From contig CM036162.1 of NCBI GenBank assembly GCA_020631735.1, forward strand, positions 94,660,401-94,724,400: 64,000 nt of DNA, read 5' to 3'. The notes below the pieces were generated by a model. That model did no database searches and was not told the origin of the DNA. It saw nothing but the letters and a program-made list of their open reading frames with translations. This document shows, one piece after another, positions 1 through 12,580 of the stretch. Source of the DNA: Saccharum officinarum. Taxonomy: Eukaryota > Streptophyta > Magnoliopsida > Poales > Poaceae. The position numbers and the translations under genes were made by a program. Numbering within the stretch: position 1 is the stretch's first letter; the number at the start of each line of letters is the position of its first letter.

Positions 1-83
1 GCAGCTGAGGTAGGCGGCACGGGCACGTACGCCTGACCCACTGCCACGTTTCCTGTAGACGTCTCTGACCCGCCCGCCTCTAT

Positions 84-2092
84 TCACCCCGTCACGGACA
101 GGGACGTCGGCGCGGGCGGTGGCTCTGTTTGCGCCGCTCCCACCGTGGAAACCTTGAGCGCCACCATCTGCACGAACGACAGCTCGGGCGACATCGCCAT
201 CGTCACCGGTGTCGCTGCCACCATCCGCACGGGCGGCGACACTATCTGCACTATTTTTTCCTGAGGCGTGGCGGTCGTGGGGCGTCTGTCGTGGGCGCCG
301 CTGCCTCCGACAGCGGCGTCACAACTGCGCCTGGCCACACCCCGCCCTCTGTGGGCGCCTCACGTGCGCCCTCTTCCGCTGGCTCCGCATACGCTGCCAG
401 CATTGTTGGCGGCATTCTCGCAGATGACACCGGGGATGCCCCAAAGCCAACCCTCCCTGCCTCCGGCATGGCGTCGGCTGGCTCTCGGCGTGTTGACCGA
501 CGAGCAAGGACCTTCTGCGACGCGAGCTGCAAGGGAACCCCGCGTCCACCAACACTGCAGGAGAAGCAACGCTTAATCATTGGCGAGATTCGTCAAAACT
601 GGAGGAGCAAAGGATCCCTAACTCACCTTGGCACCATCGGACGACGACGCTTTGGGTCCCGGCCGCTCCTCGTCGGTGCACTGCCGCTTCGGGCCCTCCC
701 TCAGCTTGGATGGCCCCGACGGCGCGGGGTGGCCTGTCTCCGATGGTTCTGAGGGCCCATCACCCTCCACGTGATACGGGAAGGGCCTCGATGCCCGTTG
801 GGAAGAATCCTGGTCCTCCCCCATCGGTTGTGGTAGGGACGGGTCCGCGACATCATCCTGCGGCACGTCCCATTGGCCGTCGTCGTCTTCCTCCTTGTCA
901 CTCTCTTCCTCTTTGTCCTCTTCTTCCTCTGACCCTTGGTGACACTTCCCCCAGTCTAGCCTCGCCCTCTCCCTCCTTGCCTTCCTCGTCTTCTCGTCGT
1001 CTTTCTTCTTCTTCGCCTTTTCGGTCGTGGCACGATTCGCCACCCTCGCAACCGCGTCTTTCAGTAGTGGCGCGTTGGAGGTTCGAGCGGTGAAGTCGGG
1101 CTGCCTGTCTCGGCACTTAGAACTGGGCAAGCCGAGAAAGGTTGGCCAAAAGGGGAAATAGAGGAGAGGCATACCATTTCAACAAAGCTCGGCTCCGGGC
1201 GCATCATGGGATGTCCCAGAATGGGGAACTCGAACCTGACGACGTCCACCTCCATCGTCTCCCGGATGCGCTGCTCGATCTCGCTGTTGCAGAGCGGTTC
1301 TCGGGAAAGCACCGTCTCCTCAAGCGACGCCTTGAGCGTCATCCGATACAGCAGGAGCGCATGCGCCATCAGTGGCGCCACCCTCCTCGCATGGTATGCC
1401 CCAACGACGCTGGTAGCATAGAGGCTGTGGCGCTTTAGAAGCGCGATGGCCTTGAGGAGGTCGCCCAGCCTCCTCTTCTCCATGTCGATGGGGCCCCATC
1501 CCCATGACTCCGATGGCTCCTCGCGGCCGGTGAAGATGGGCAGAGGGGCGTCAGAGTCGTTCTTCAGGTACAACCATTACTTGTGCCACCCTTTGTTGGA
1601 CTTCAACAGGGCAGTGGTCATGTTCTCGTATGCCTGGTGGCCTCAGAGGTGGATACACGCACATCCTATCAGCACCGGCAGGTCCTCCTCTTTCTTCTCG
1701 CTCTTCTTCTGCAGGGAAATGGCGAAGAAGTACTTCCACAATTCGAAGTGGGGCTCGATCCCCAAGTACCCCTCGCAAAGCGTGATGAAGGCGGCCATGT
1801 GCTGAACCCTGTTGGGGTTCAGGTGCTGCAGCTCGATGCCGTAGTGGTGCAATAGCCCCTGGAAGAAACGGTGGGGGGGAACCGCAAGCCCACACTCGTG
1901 GAATGGCACGAAGGACATGACGTAGCCGTCGGGCGGCATCGGCACCTCCTCGTTGCCGGGCACAATCCACTCCTTCACCTCTATCCTCGCCTGGAGGAGC
2001 CCGCGCTTGACAAGGACCTCCATGCGAGCATGGAGGATGTCGGAGCGATGCCACGACTCCATGAAGGAAGGAGGGCAAGAAACTCTAGCACT
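84..2092 (-). pseudogene. Antisense ORF of a gypsy-type element (putative gypsy-type transposon domain, PF04195-like), decayed
   Basis: Reading the minus strand from about 2092 there is a long conserved stretch (WIVPGNEEVPMPPDGYVMSF, then LCEGYLGIEPHFELWKYFF) that I recognise as the plant 'putative gypsy type transposon' domain. The same frame continues through KSNKGWH and YLKNDSDAPLPIFTGR (to about 1500) into a Lys/Arg/Glu/Asp-rich segment (about 1000-850). Two in-frame stops near 1645 and 1575 break the ORF, so it is not translated as one protein. It lies antisense to the LTR at 3152-4177; such antisense ORFs are known in some grass Gypsy elements. The coiled-coil C-terminus is expected left of the window edge. 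The biochemical role of this protein is not known. The plus-strand ORFs over this region look like GC-rich shadows. Confidence 0.7.
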
Positions 2093-2199
2093 GGTGGCGC
2101 AGCGGCGGCGACAAGACGAGAGCAGCAGATCCTGGCGCTGGCGACGGGGGAGCGAATGCCATGAGGTTGCGACTAAGCGAACCAAAGACGAGAGGTGAG

Positions 2200-3151
2200 G
2201 CTCTCGACTTATAGGGAGAGGCAGGACGGGAAGGCGAACCACCCAGCTAGATCCACGCGCCTGCCGCGTCCCGACATCATGCCCCTTCGATAATCGTGCA
2301 CACGCCATCCCCGGGCGCTCCCTCGAAGGACACGCCGGATGGTGGTTTGTTTGCCCCAATGGGCCACAAGCCTCTATAGGAAAGAGGGGTACAGAGCTAA
2401 AAAAGCTCCTATGGCCCATAAAGGCCTAGGAGTTCGAAGGCTGACCCACCAACGGGTTCGACAGCCGCTCCAGGGCTCCCTTTAGAGCAAGGGGTGTAAA
2501 GGGATGGACCCGCTAGCGGCTGGTACCTAGATGCACGAGCGCTCTGGGCATCCTTATTCATGTTCGGGTCTTGGCCGCGCACGGTCCATGGTTTTTCCTG
2601 GAAGAAAGGCAACGAGCCCTCGGGACCGGTCGAATGGACCTGAGAACTATATGGATTGGCCGTCAGAAATCTGGAGTCTGACACCAGTTGACCCATGCTG
2701 GATCCCAGCGAACGGGAACTGGGGCCCCGCTCGAACTATCCCGTTGGCAGCTCGTCGAGCGCCATGCTTTGCCCAATGAGTAAAATATGGTACGACTCAA
2801 CCCCTTCGCTTTTCGAAGAAAACACTTGAAGGAGAATGATCACGAGCCGAGCCAACCCCTCGGCTGGACCCCTGCTCCGCGCGGGGACTCGGGGACTTGG
2901 ACTCACAAGGAGACCAGATTCGAGGTCGCCCACGAATGGTGAATCGACCATTACAACCTAATCGAGGAACCCCGGCAAGCTGCAACAAACGCCCTGAAGT
3001 CTTCCCATACGAAAAAAAGCCTGTAAAGAGTAACTCACTCCTCCGCAGGCTCGGGGGCTACACCCACCGGGTGCGCTCACGCGCACCCTTGGACAATTGA
3101 AAAAGCCCTCCAAACGATCCCTTCCGGATCACTCAGGGACTCGAGGGCTAC
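2200..3151 (+). other. Non-coding 3' internal region of the gypsy element
   Basis: No convincing ORF is present. The segment ends in a purine-rich stretch (GGGACTCGAGGGCTAC) immediately before the LTR, in the position of a polypurine tract. This fixes the element as plus-oriented, with its body to the left. Confidence 0.5.
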
Positions 3152-4177
3152 TGTCGGGTACCAATTTTAAGGTACCCAAAGAAAGAGAACTCACGCTCCC
3201 CAATGATCAAAATCAAACGGACGACCAGAGGACGTGACCGCGGTTTCTCCTGACCCCCAGGGGATAGATTCCGGCTCGTCCGACCCCTGGGGCGTAGGTT
3301 CAGCACGTCCGAGACCTGGGGCGCAGGCTCGGCTCGTCCGACCCTTTGGGAGCGGGCAATGCCTCGCCCGACCCCAAGGAGGGGAGCTCCGTTCCGCCTG
3401 ACCCTGAAAGCGCGCGATCGCCCTTGCGCGAGGGCGCGAATCCCACAGAGTCCCGCACCTCCTTTACTACTACGAACATAAAAGCTTGAGTCAGGAGTCA
3501 AACCTTTGACACTAGATGGAAGTGGACACGCCTCAACACGACCCGTAACCACGACAGACCATTCCAGGGGGCCACGTAGCCCACAGCACCAGGCACGGCG
3601 AAACGGGACGCCGCGACCGGCTGACGACGCCCGACCATGGCGCCAGCAGCAAACAGGGCCACGACGTGGAGCCATCTCCATCACCATTGACATCGCGACG
3701 TTGAAACGTCTTCGTCAACATCTGCAATACCAGGATAACCCTACTAAAGAGGAGGGCGGCGCAGCACCCAGGACCCTCTCTCTCTGTTTTTTCTCTTTTT
3801 CCTCTTCCTCTCTCTCTCATATACATCTGACCTTCCCTTGGTCTATAAAAGGGAAGGTCTGGCACCCCGCCAGGAGAGATTTTTCTTTTTCCGGCCCCTG
3901 AAGCCCTCAGGCTTCGAGGACTTGGGGATCTTCTTTCGACCAACCGAAGGCACTTCAACTCCACTTCACTTTCACCAGAGATCTGGGAGCCCATCCCTCT
4001 CTCGACCGTTTGTAACCCTTGCTACAGACCCAAGTGCAAGTAACACGAGCAGCTCGTCACTGGACGTAGGGACATTCAGCCCGAACCAGTATACATCTTC
4101 GTATCCTCTTTGCACACCATCCGAGCTTAAACGCACAATAATAGAAATTTACTAGTCGGTGATTCCGAACACCGACA
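3152..4177 (+). mobile_element. 3' LTR of a gypsy-type retrotransposon
   Basis: The repeat starts TGTCGGGTACC and ends ACCGACA, giving TG..CA ends inside a TGTCGG/CCGACA inverted repeat. A second copy in the same orientation lies at 38105-39066, where it is followed by a PBS-like site, so the ends are supported by comparison. This copy is 1026 bp; the other lacks about 70 bp near its 3' end. A TATA box (CTATAAAAG) is at about 3843-3851. Sequence right of 4177 looks unique, so this is the right end of the element. The 5' half is off the window. Confidence 0.85.
3843..3851 (+). promoter_or_regulatory. TATA box in gypsy LTR
   Basis: CTATAAAAG follows a CT-rich tract. The same motif occurs at the equivalent place in the LTR at 38105-39066 (near 38800), supporting it as the LTR core promoter. 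Confidence 0.6.
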
Positions 4178-5111
4178 AGTCGTTTCCCACAAATTACTTA
4201 TCATACACATCGTTCTCATACAGCATGAACCTAAAGCTGTGATTCCAATTGAATAAAATAAAATGGTTCAGTGTAAAGCAAAAATGAATCATTTTATAAC
4301 TTGTGAGACGGTCACTTTGTCTGAAACTAGAGTTTTCATGGATTTATGGTGGTAGCAATAGTCGAAGTTTGGTGACACTGTTTAGGTAGGCAAGCTAATT
4401 AGCAGAACAATTAAGTATGACATATAGAGGAGCTACATATGAATGGTCATTATTGTCAGGTGCTTACTGGAAACTATTGCTGAAACTTCAGGCATCCCAC
4501 ATAATAGTAAAGGCCTCATGCAGATCAATTGTTGGTCAGGTGCTTAACGCAACGTATTGCTGAAACTTGAGGCACACCACATAATATTAAAGGCCTAATG
4601 CTGATCACCTGCAAAGTATTCATATCCTCAAGAATAAATATAATCGACTCACCATCATGCATAGATATTTAGGAAATTTGGATGTCTCAATCACTAGGAA
4701 TAAAGTAACCGTTCAGTTGGAATGGTTCTATACATTCTCTACTGAGGCAATGAGGTGAAGAGTTTTTGTTGGTAGCAAATCATAATGAACCTGCACAATG
4801 GTGTGAGTCGTTTCAACTGAAATGGCAATAGTTGTTTTGCGTCAGTTGTAAACTACTGCAGCAAACAATAGCCATATAAAGAGTTTGCTACCAAACTAAA
4901 GTAAATAATCATGTGGAAAAGGATAAACTGACACACCAGTTCAGTGTCAAGACTCGAGACAGACTGCAGTAAAAAGGACTAAAAGAACTCTAGACATAAC
5001 TAATCATATGGAAAACATAAGCGGAGCCACCAGATCTTTGTCTAGAGAAATTGCAGGCAAAAAAGGCTAAATTAAAAGAGCTCTGGACATTTATGCATGA
5101 GGCATCTTATG
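4178..5111. other. AT-rich intergenic DNA, no gene seen
   Basis: No ORF with family resemblance. It contains an 80-bp imperfect direct duplication (listed separately) and weaker internal similarities around 4930-5090. Confidence 0.5.
4455..4614. repeat. Two-unit tandem duplication, period about 80 bp
   Basis: Units start at 4455 and 4535 with GTCAGGTGCTTA and share TATTGCTGAAACTT, CCACATAATA and TAAAGGCCT blocks with scattered substitutions. The divergence indicates an old local duplication. Confidence 0.8.
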
Positions 5112-5339
5112 TTAAGATGCATATATATGAGGACCTGCAACTTGGTAACGATATGGAGTGATTACTCCTATATCAGATTCATGAACTTCCCAGCCCTTGT
5201 CAGGTTGCTGATGGTAGGTACCGCACTCAACTAACTTAAATCCTGTTGAACTGAACCATGATGGATTGGTGCCTTCCCTCATTGCATCCTTGAACAAAAA
5301 GATCACGGAATGACCCGTGGGGAAGGCCAGCGCAATCAT
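5112..5339 (-). pseudogene. Fragment resembling SDE3/MOV10-type RNA helicase
   Basis: A 75-codon minus-strand ORF contains REGTNPSWFSS followed about 30 residues later by ESDIGVITPYRYQV. In SDE3/MOV10 and related UPF1-like superfamily 1 helicases, an EG.NPSW(F/Y) segment precedes a DIGVITPYR.Q motif at this distance in the second RecA-like domain. No other helicase motifs are found around it and both ends run into non-coding sequence. I therefore call it a gene fragment, perhaps left by a transposon or retrocopy. The match is from memory of the family, so moderate confidence. Confidence 0.5.
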
Positions 5340-6155
5340 CGGTTGTCCCTCTTTAGAGGCGGGTGATTATGAGTTCTTGCTTATATCCTTTTGCTATAGG
5401 TAGCATGAGCTTGGCATGGAAATTCTCCTCCCTAGCGCGCCCATGTATGGTATACGTACGTGTGCATGCACGTAGTATGGTTTGGTGGACAGCAAGATTA
5501 GTTTGCTTGTTCCTCACGTATGTGTCTATCTATTTCTTTTCTGTGGCTTTCCTATTTTTAGCGTCGAGATGTATATAAACAGTAGTCTAATACATTGAGA
5601 AAAACTATAGCGGTTTGCACAGCACCAAAAATCTCTTGGTCTCGTTTGCATCTTTGGGTTCGTGAGCGAGTTCACCGGAAGAATTCCAGCCGCCAAAGAG
5701 AGTTCCAGCTGACAAGGTGAGCAGCGCTGCGCGGGGCAGGCAGGAAACAATCTATACAGATCCTCCGAGGCACTTTATTTGGCGTCTGCTAAGAGTGCAA
5801 ACAACTTCTGCATAACAGCAGCTTAACAAGGCACGAAATGGCTTGGGCCAAACAGCTAGTAGTCAATAGACAGGCACAATCTGAGCAGCAAACTTCTGAT
5901 AACTAAGTAGCAATGCGATATTAGCCTTTACATCATGAACATAAAATGCTAACAGACACATCAAAACAACATAACATTACTATCGTGCTACAGTATGCAG
6001 ATGCACCACTTAGTCCTTTTGGTGCTGAAAATGCCCTCAGTGCAGGGCAGTTGGTCACTTACAACTACTGTCATGGATTATCAGACCATCTAGGGAATGT
6101 CGTTAGTCACATGCTGTTGCACCTGATTTGGTGATCTGAAATTCTACCTGCTGCT
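5340..6155. other. Intergenic DNA and probable 3' UTR of the LisH gene
   Basis: No convincing coding sequence. A TATATAAAC box near 5571 followed by a transcript-like stretch to about 5760 could be part of a solo LTR, but I could not define ends. The part next to 6156 is presumably the 3' UTR of the minus-strand LisH gene. Confidence 0.35.
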
Positions 6156-9100
6156 CTAAGCTGACCGGCCCTTGACTGCAATGAAACAGCCGATACATAA
6201 TTAATAATCAATCGCAACAGATGCCTAGAAGCAGAACTGGAGAAGCACAAGTCATATGAATACATACCAGGGCTAACAATCTTTATCCTCTTTGTAATAG
6301 CCCTGACAGAAGTAACAGAGGTTGCTCCTGCTTGAGAAAGGGATTAGTCAGTATAGCAAAAGATGATGATAGGAATAAGAGGGCAAAGAAAGGAAACAGC
6401 CAATTGCCATTGGCGGATCTTATTAGAGAAAGGTCAAAACCTTGTGGATTCAAATCTTCAGCAGAATCTGCTGCCACTGGCTTCACTGAATCAGGTAGAA
6501 CAGGATCCGCTGCCATATGACCACTAGTAGCAACAGGCTCTAGTCTGCATTTGTTCAACATGCACAAGGAACACATCTTAGCATGCATAGTTTTGCAAAC
6601 ACTAAAAATCGAAAGACAACTGACAGAAAGAAAACAGGTATGCTATACCTTTGAACTTCAGCACTTGTGGAAGGGTTCAGAACACCTTCGTTGTCAAGAT
6701 CAAAGTCAAGCAGGAGCTCAGAAAACGAAAATTCACCATCACATATATCAAAATTTGTGAAATCGATGTCAAAGTCATATTGCTTGTCTTCGTCAGAGGA
6801 GGTAGAGATCTTGTCACAAATCTGATCACTGGGACCTGGCTCGGTACAATCGAAGTCCAACTTGCGGGTGGTTGGTTTCAAGGGGGAGCTGACATGGTAA
6901 CTCCTCTCAACAGCATAGTACGTGCTCCCTTTGAGAGGACTGACGATGATAGTCTTGGAAGAAACTATAGAGCATTGGGAGGAGCCAATGTCCTGTTGGG
7001 CATGAGCATTTGCAACATCAGACACTGGAGTTGCAGATGGATAAGCAGCAGGCTGATCTTGTACGGGATTGCTTTGTTGCAGCATGCATGGAGAAGAGTG
7101 GGCCGGAGGTGGAAGTGGCCTGAATAAGCTCTTTGCAACCGATGAAGTTTGGAGTGGAAGCTTTGCCATAGCTAAATGCTGAGCAGAAGTTGGTTGGGCA
7201 GCGGAAGCCATCTTCTGATCCTTCGACGGATGAGAGGCTACAGGTACAGCTCTACCTGGCATTAGGAAGTTAGAATGTTAGCACAAACATATCTGCAGAA
7301 TGCAATACTTTTTTTCTCAAATAGATAAATATATGCAGGGCTAGAGGAAATCCCAATTTTTAAGAAACTGTGAAGGAAAGATTGTTAGGATTAACAAACG
7401 TGCAATAGAGAATTAACAGAGAAGCACAGGTAGTAATGCTTTCATCAACAATTGTCAATGACACAGATACAAACAGCTTAAAGTTAAAGCCCTGTTCGTT
7501 TCTCGGTGTCATCATGTGTGAATGATTGCTTTTACCTATGTGATTTTGTGTTAAGGCAGTGTTTAGTTCCTTCAAAATTCCAAAAATTTTACAAAATTCC
7601 CCGTCACATCAAATCTTTGAACGCATGCATGGAGCATTAAATGTAGGTAAAAAAAATAACTAATTGCATAGTTTGTCTGTAAATGTCGAGACGAATCTTT
7701 TGAGCATAGTTAGTCCATGATTGGATAAATTTTACCAAATAACAACGAAAAGTGCTACAGGAACTTTACACACACTTTACAACCATCTAAACACACCCTA
7801 AAAGCATTATGAGTCGACCAAAAAACAGTCCCATCGTCATCACAGGTCAAACAAGGATGATGATGAATTGGATAGTATGAAGGACACTGAAGCTAGCTGG
7901 GACAATACTTGTCTCTGCACTTAGAAAGTCTTGATGGCACGCCAAGCGTATGACCTGGTGCTGGTACCTTCCTGTTGTTTCCTTTCATCCAATGGCTTAA
8001 GGAGCTTCTGATATGGGTTGTTTTCAACAATACACATATTACATATTTGATAGTTGATATTTCGTATTTGGTACTTATCTTAGTTCCTGTTTTGTTTTTC
8101 TTCTCCAATGAGCTCCAACAGCACATTCAAATTTAAACAATTTTTTTAGGGTTAAACCATTGTGCTTACCGATATGCTCTGAATTATAAGCTCCACAGAT
8201 TCAAATATGGGTACTAACTGAAAACTAATAGAAAATGATCAGCAAGATGAAATTAAATTTGAATATAAAGAGACTGATCATATTGTTTGATATGCCACCA
8301 TATATATATAAGATTAGATGTTGCATAAGCCTGTTATACCCATGTAGAAATAAAACGATTTTGGTGAATGCAGATCAACCTAAAAATAAGAGTCCAATTT
8401 TTACAATCTCACCTGCTTGTGTGGATATCTAATTGTAAGCATTTTGAGCATTACTCTACAGATACAGAGCCATATTGAAAGCCTTCATGAAGACTTAGGC
8501 CAGTTTATTGAAGATTTTAAGCGTGGTATTAGCAATCAAAATAGATTTTGAGCATTATCTTGGCATGCCATCCTTAGATCTTCGTCGAACCGATTATGAA
8601 TTTTTCTCTCCCAATTGTAGAAAGGAAGATACCTCCAAATCAACCTCCATTCCTTCCTCCAGTTCCGGTGGTTAGCATGGATATATATGGACAGGTCCAA
8701 GGAGGGCGCAGTGAAGCCGCGCCTGTGTTTCTAGTCCTAGTCACCCCCTAATTCCCATGGTTTAGGGATGAAACGAACAAGACCTAAGGCTGTCTGAAGA
8801 AGCTAGAACAGAAAGTGAGAAGTTGTGAAAGACAGATGTGTACCTTTTGCATCGGTGGTTGTAGCAGGAGCAATGCAGGATCTCTTGGAGGCTGAAGCGG
8901 TTGTCTTCCCTGAAGACTTTGAGGCCTTCCTCTTTTTATTAGTGGGCAGAGAGGTGGGAGCTGGGGTGGACAGATCTGTGGAGGAGTTGTGGACAAGAAC
9001 CGCGGTGGATGCATGAGCGTAGTGATGAATGAGAGGCGAAGCATGTCCGGCGGGTCCTGCAGCAGCATAGAATGAATTGAGGAAGAGCACAGAGCATACA

Positions 9101-9634
9101 TACAGTAAATGAAGCAGAAGAGAAGAAAGCAAAGGTCGAACAGGTGGGGGCAATCGCATTACCTTGGGACGGAGGCGACGAAGAATTCGGCGCGAAGAAG
9201 AGCGGCGGCGATGACGGCTGGGCACCGGTGACGGCGTGAGGCTGGGGAAGGGGAGGCATCATCATCATGTTCATATTCATATTGACGTGGGGCGGAAGAG
9301 GCGGCGGGGTGGACGAGGATGAGGAGGCGTAGTAAGTGGAGACGAGAGATTGCATGGCGCGCATGGCGGATTCGACGGCGACGCTGGCCCCCTTGAGCTC
9401 GATGTAGTCATTGAGGATGTCTGCGAGCGGCATGGGGGGCCTCTTGGGCGTCTTCTTGGTGGGGCTGTAGATGCGCCCGGCGTCGGAGCGGAATGCGGCG
9501 AGCGCGGCGTTGAAGCCGTTGTCGGCGAGGTAGCGGTCGACGAGGAAGGCGACCTCCGCGGGGGTGACCTTCTTCTTGCTGGTGGAAGAGTCGGAGGGAG
9601 TGGCGGGCTTGGGGTTGGGCGGAGGCGGCGCCAT
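6156..9634 (-). CDS. LisH-domain protein, 491 aa, six exons, function unknown
   Basis: Exons on the minus strand: 9634-9163, 9056-8844, 7255-6649, 6544-6441, 6327-6268 and 6175-6156. Every intron has GT..AG ends and the phases fit (1,1,2,1,1), totalling 1476 bp with a TAG stop. The start chosen is ATG at 9634 with G at +4; it is followed at about residues 25-50 by a LisH motif (VAFLVDRYLADNGFNAALAA), a dimerisation helix pair. Exon 1 continues with a Met/Asn/Pro-rich linker. Exon 2 encodes a basic KKRK-containing segment, a plausible nuclear signal. Exon 3 has two Ser-Pro-Leu-Lys sites and a Asp/Phe-rich acidic stretch. The last exons encode a conserved-looking tail (SVRAITKRIKIVSP, then KGRSA). 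I believe this matches an uncharacterised plant family, but cannot assign a role. All exons are open, so the gene looks intact. Confidence 0.88.
7555..7800 (+). mobile_element. MITE in intron 2 of the LisH gene
   Basis: A 246-bp segment starts near GTGTTTAGTTCC and ends CATCTAAACACACCC, giving imperfect terminal inverted repeats. The interior (CATGCATGGAGCATTAAAT, GAGACGAATCTTTTGAGC, TAGTCCATGATTGG) matches the abundant grass MITE also present at 41761-42003 (inverted) and, as a relative, at 63223. It sits within the 1588-bp intron and does not disturb splice sites. Confidence 0.75.
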
Positions 9635-10020
9635 GGCTGGTGGTGCTGGGCGGGGGTGGCCTTCTTCAGTTGGGCGGATGTGGAGGTTGCGGGATCCAAG
9701 TGATGCGGTGGATTGGAGATCTCGTCTGAAGGAAGCAGCGGCCAAGAAGGTTGGGGGCTGTGGTTTTGTGAAGCGGGGAAGGAGGGAAAGTGGAGGAGAA
9801 AACGAAACGAGGGAAGGGGAGTGGGAAGGGCGCGCGCGGCAAACGGCAAATAGTGGCGCCAACCCAGCAATCGAATGGTTCGCGTTCATTCACCCGCCCG
9901 CCCTCCCCGCTCCCGCTACCGTTCCCCGCGTTTCCCTTCCATTTTTCACCATGGGTGAGGACAAGGGGCTGCTGGTGCGGCGGCCAGCGGGCGTGGGTGT
10001 CGAGCGGTGAAGACTCGTGA
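9635..10020 (-). promoter_or_regulatory. 5' UTR and proximal promoter region of the LisH gene
   Basis: GC- and pyrimidine-rich DNA directly upstream of the ATG, ending where the foldback element begins near 10025. No clear TATA box is visible on the minus strand, so the limits and the transcription start are inferred. Confidence 0.4.
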
Positions 10021-10024
10021 AGAT

Positions 10025-11056
<1,032 letters not shown>

Positions 11057-11248
11057 TAACTTGTGGGCCCCACATTAACCTAAACTCATTCTAAATAAAT
11101 CCCAAACAAGGGATTGGATATAAGACCCCGTAACTTTAACACATACCATACCCACCACGGCATAACCCACTCTATATCTTTTTCTATTTCCAAAATGTCA
11201 TCCAATGACGAGTAAGATAAGAAAATAGAAGTGATTTAGCCTCCAACC

Positions 11249-12580
11249 TGAAAGTGCATCTAGTTTTTTAGTGGGTTTTGATGAATTGAATGACAACACC
11301 ATTAAAGGTCTAACAAATTTGTTAAGTGTTAAAACAGGAAAATTGAGTCTATTGCATATGCTTAACTTGATGGTATTCCATATAGTATTGAAATAAAGGC
11401 CAAAATTGTGTATCGTTGTATTGGAAGATCATGGAAACAATCTAGTTCAAGTAAAAGACAACAATGCCAATGGAATCAATGAAATGACTTCTATGTTGTG
11501 GGATATCATAACATCACGTGAAAGTAAGCATATTTAGCAAATAGAAAATGAGACGTGAGTTGATTATTTTAGATTAATCTCTATAGTGGCTTGCTTTACA
11601 TGAACAAGAAGAGATTGTTAGTAGATTAGCTTTGATCAAGTGTTAAAGAATGAATCAAGAATGCATAAGTGAGAAAATAACAAGCAAAAGTCAAATGACA
11701 AAGGACACAACTCATGTTGGATATAAGATGGTCTCTACTTTGGTTTGCTTGTATGGATAGAGATTTGGAAAATCACTTTGCATTGATTTGATCAAGCTAG
11801 AAGTATGAAGATAGATATTGAAGTAAGTGTTAGGAGTGTCAAGTCAAAATAAATAGGATATAAGGAATCGTGAATCGGCTTGGCCATATTGATGTTGATC
11901 CATATATGTCTCTATGTGAGTCAAACTGAAGCTTCATTGATCTCAACATTCATATCTAGAAGATATTCAACCAATGATCACAATATTAAAGAAATAGTTT
12001 TTCAATGGATGCTTAATATGATGTGACTTGAGTATGGCTTGATAAGGTGAAGATAGCAAAGAAAGGGCTTCAAGGGACTAAGCGGAGGTGAAGGGCAAGC
12101 GACGGCTTGAGGACCGATGTACTATGGCTAAGGTGAAGAAGAGAGTACTTGCATTGAGTCGAGAAACTAATCAAGCTATGAGGAGTCATATTGTGTTGCG
12201 GATCAAATCATTAGTAAAAGTAACTTGAAGCCATGAGGTGAACTCATATATATAGAAATGGTTCAAGTCACATTCTCAGGGTATATTTGCTCGAAGAGAC
12301 GAGACAAAGATGTTTGCAAAGGTTTTATTGAAGTAATATTGAGAAAGAGAATAATACATGCGATGGTGAAAACCCCAATTACAGAAGAAAGCGGCAACTA
12401 ACTCAAAGGAGTTTTAAATTCTTTTATGTTTTAGGAAAAGTTGTACTATAAAGGGTGATACAATGCATAAGCTTTGATGTGTAACTAAGTGCTCACTTAC
12501 CCACCAAATATCCTCCAACCAAAGCCAAGACAGCCTGCTATTCAAATCTTGACCTTTGCTGTGCTGGCAGGTGCGACAGT
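11249..12580 (+). repeat. LTR-like remnant starting TGAAAGTGCATCTAG
   Basis: The segment begins with a TGAAAG terminus typical of Copia LTRs in this window and runs as non-coding AT-rich DNA up to the next repeat at 12581. No second copy is in the window and no CA end was confirmed. No coding potential was seen. Confidence 0.35.

Noticed and set aside
129..752. 207-codon plus-strand ORF
   Set aside because: GC-rich shadow opposite the antisense gypsy ORF; low-complexity Arg/Pro translation and overlapping ORFs in other frames.
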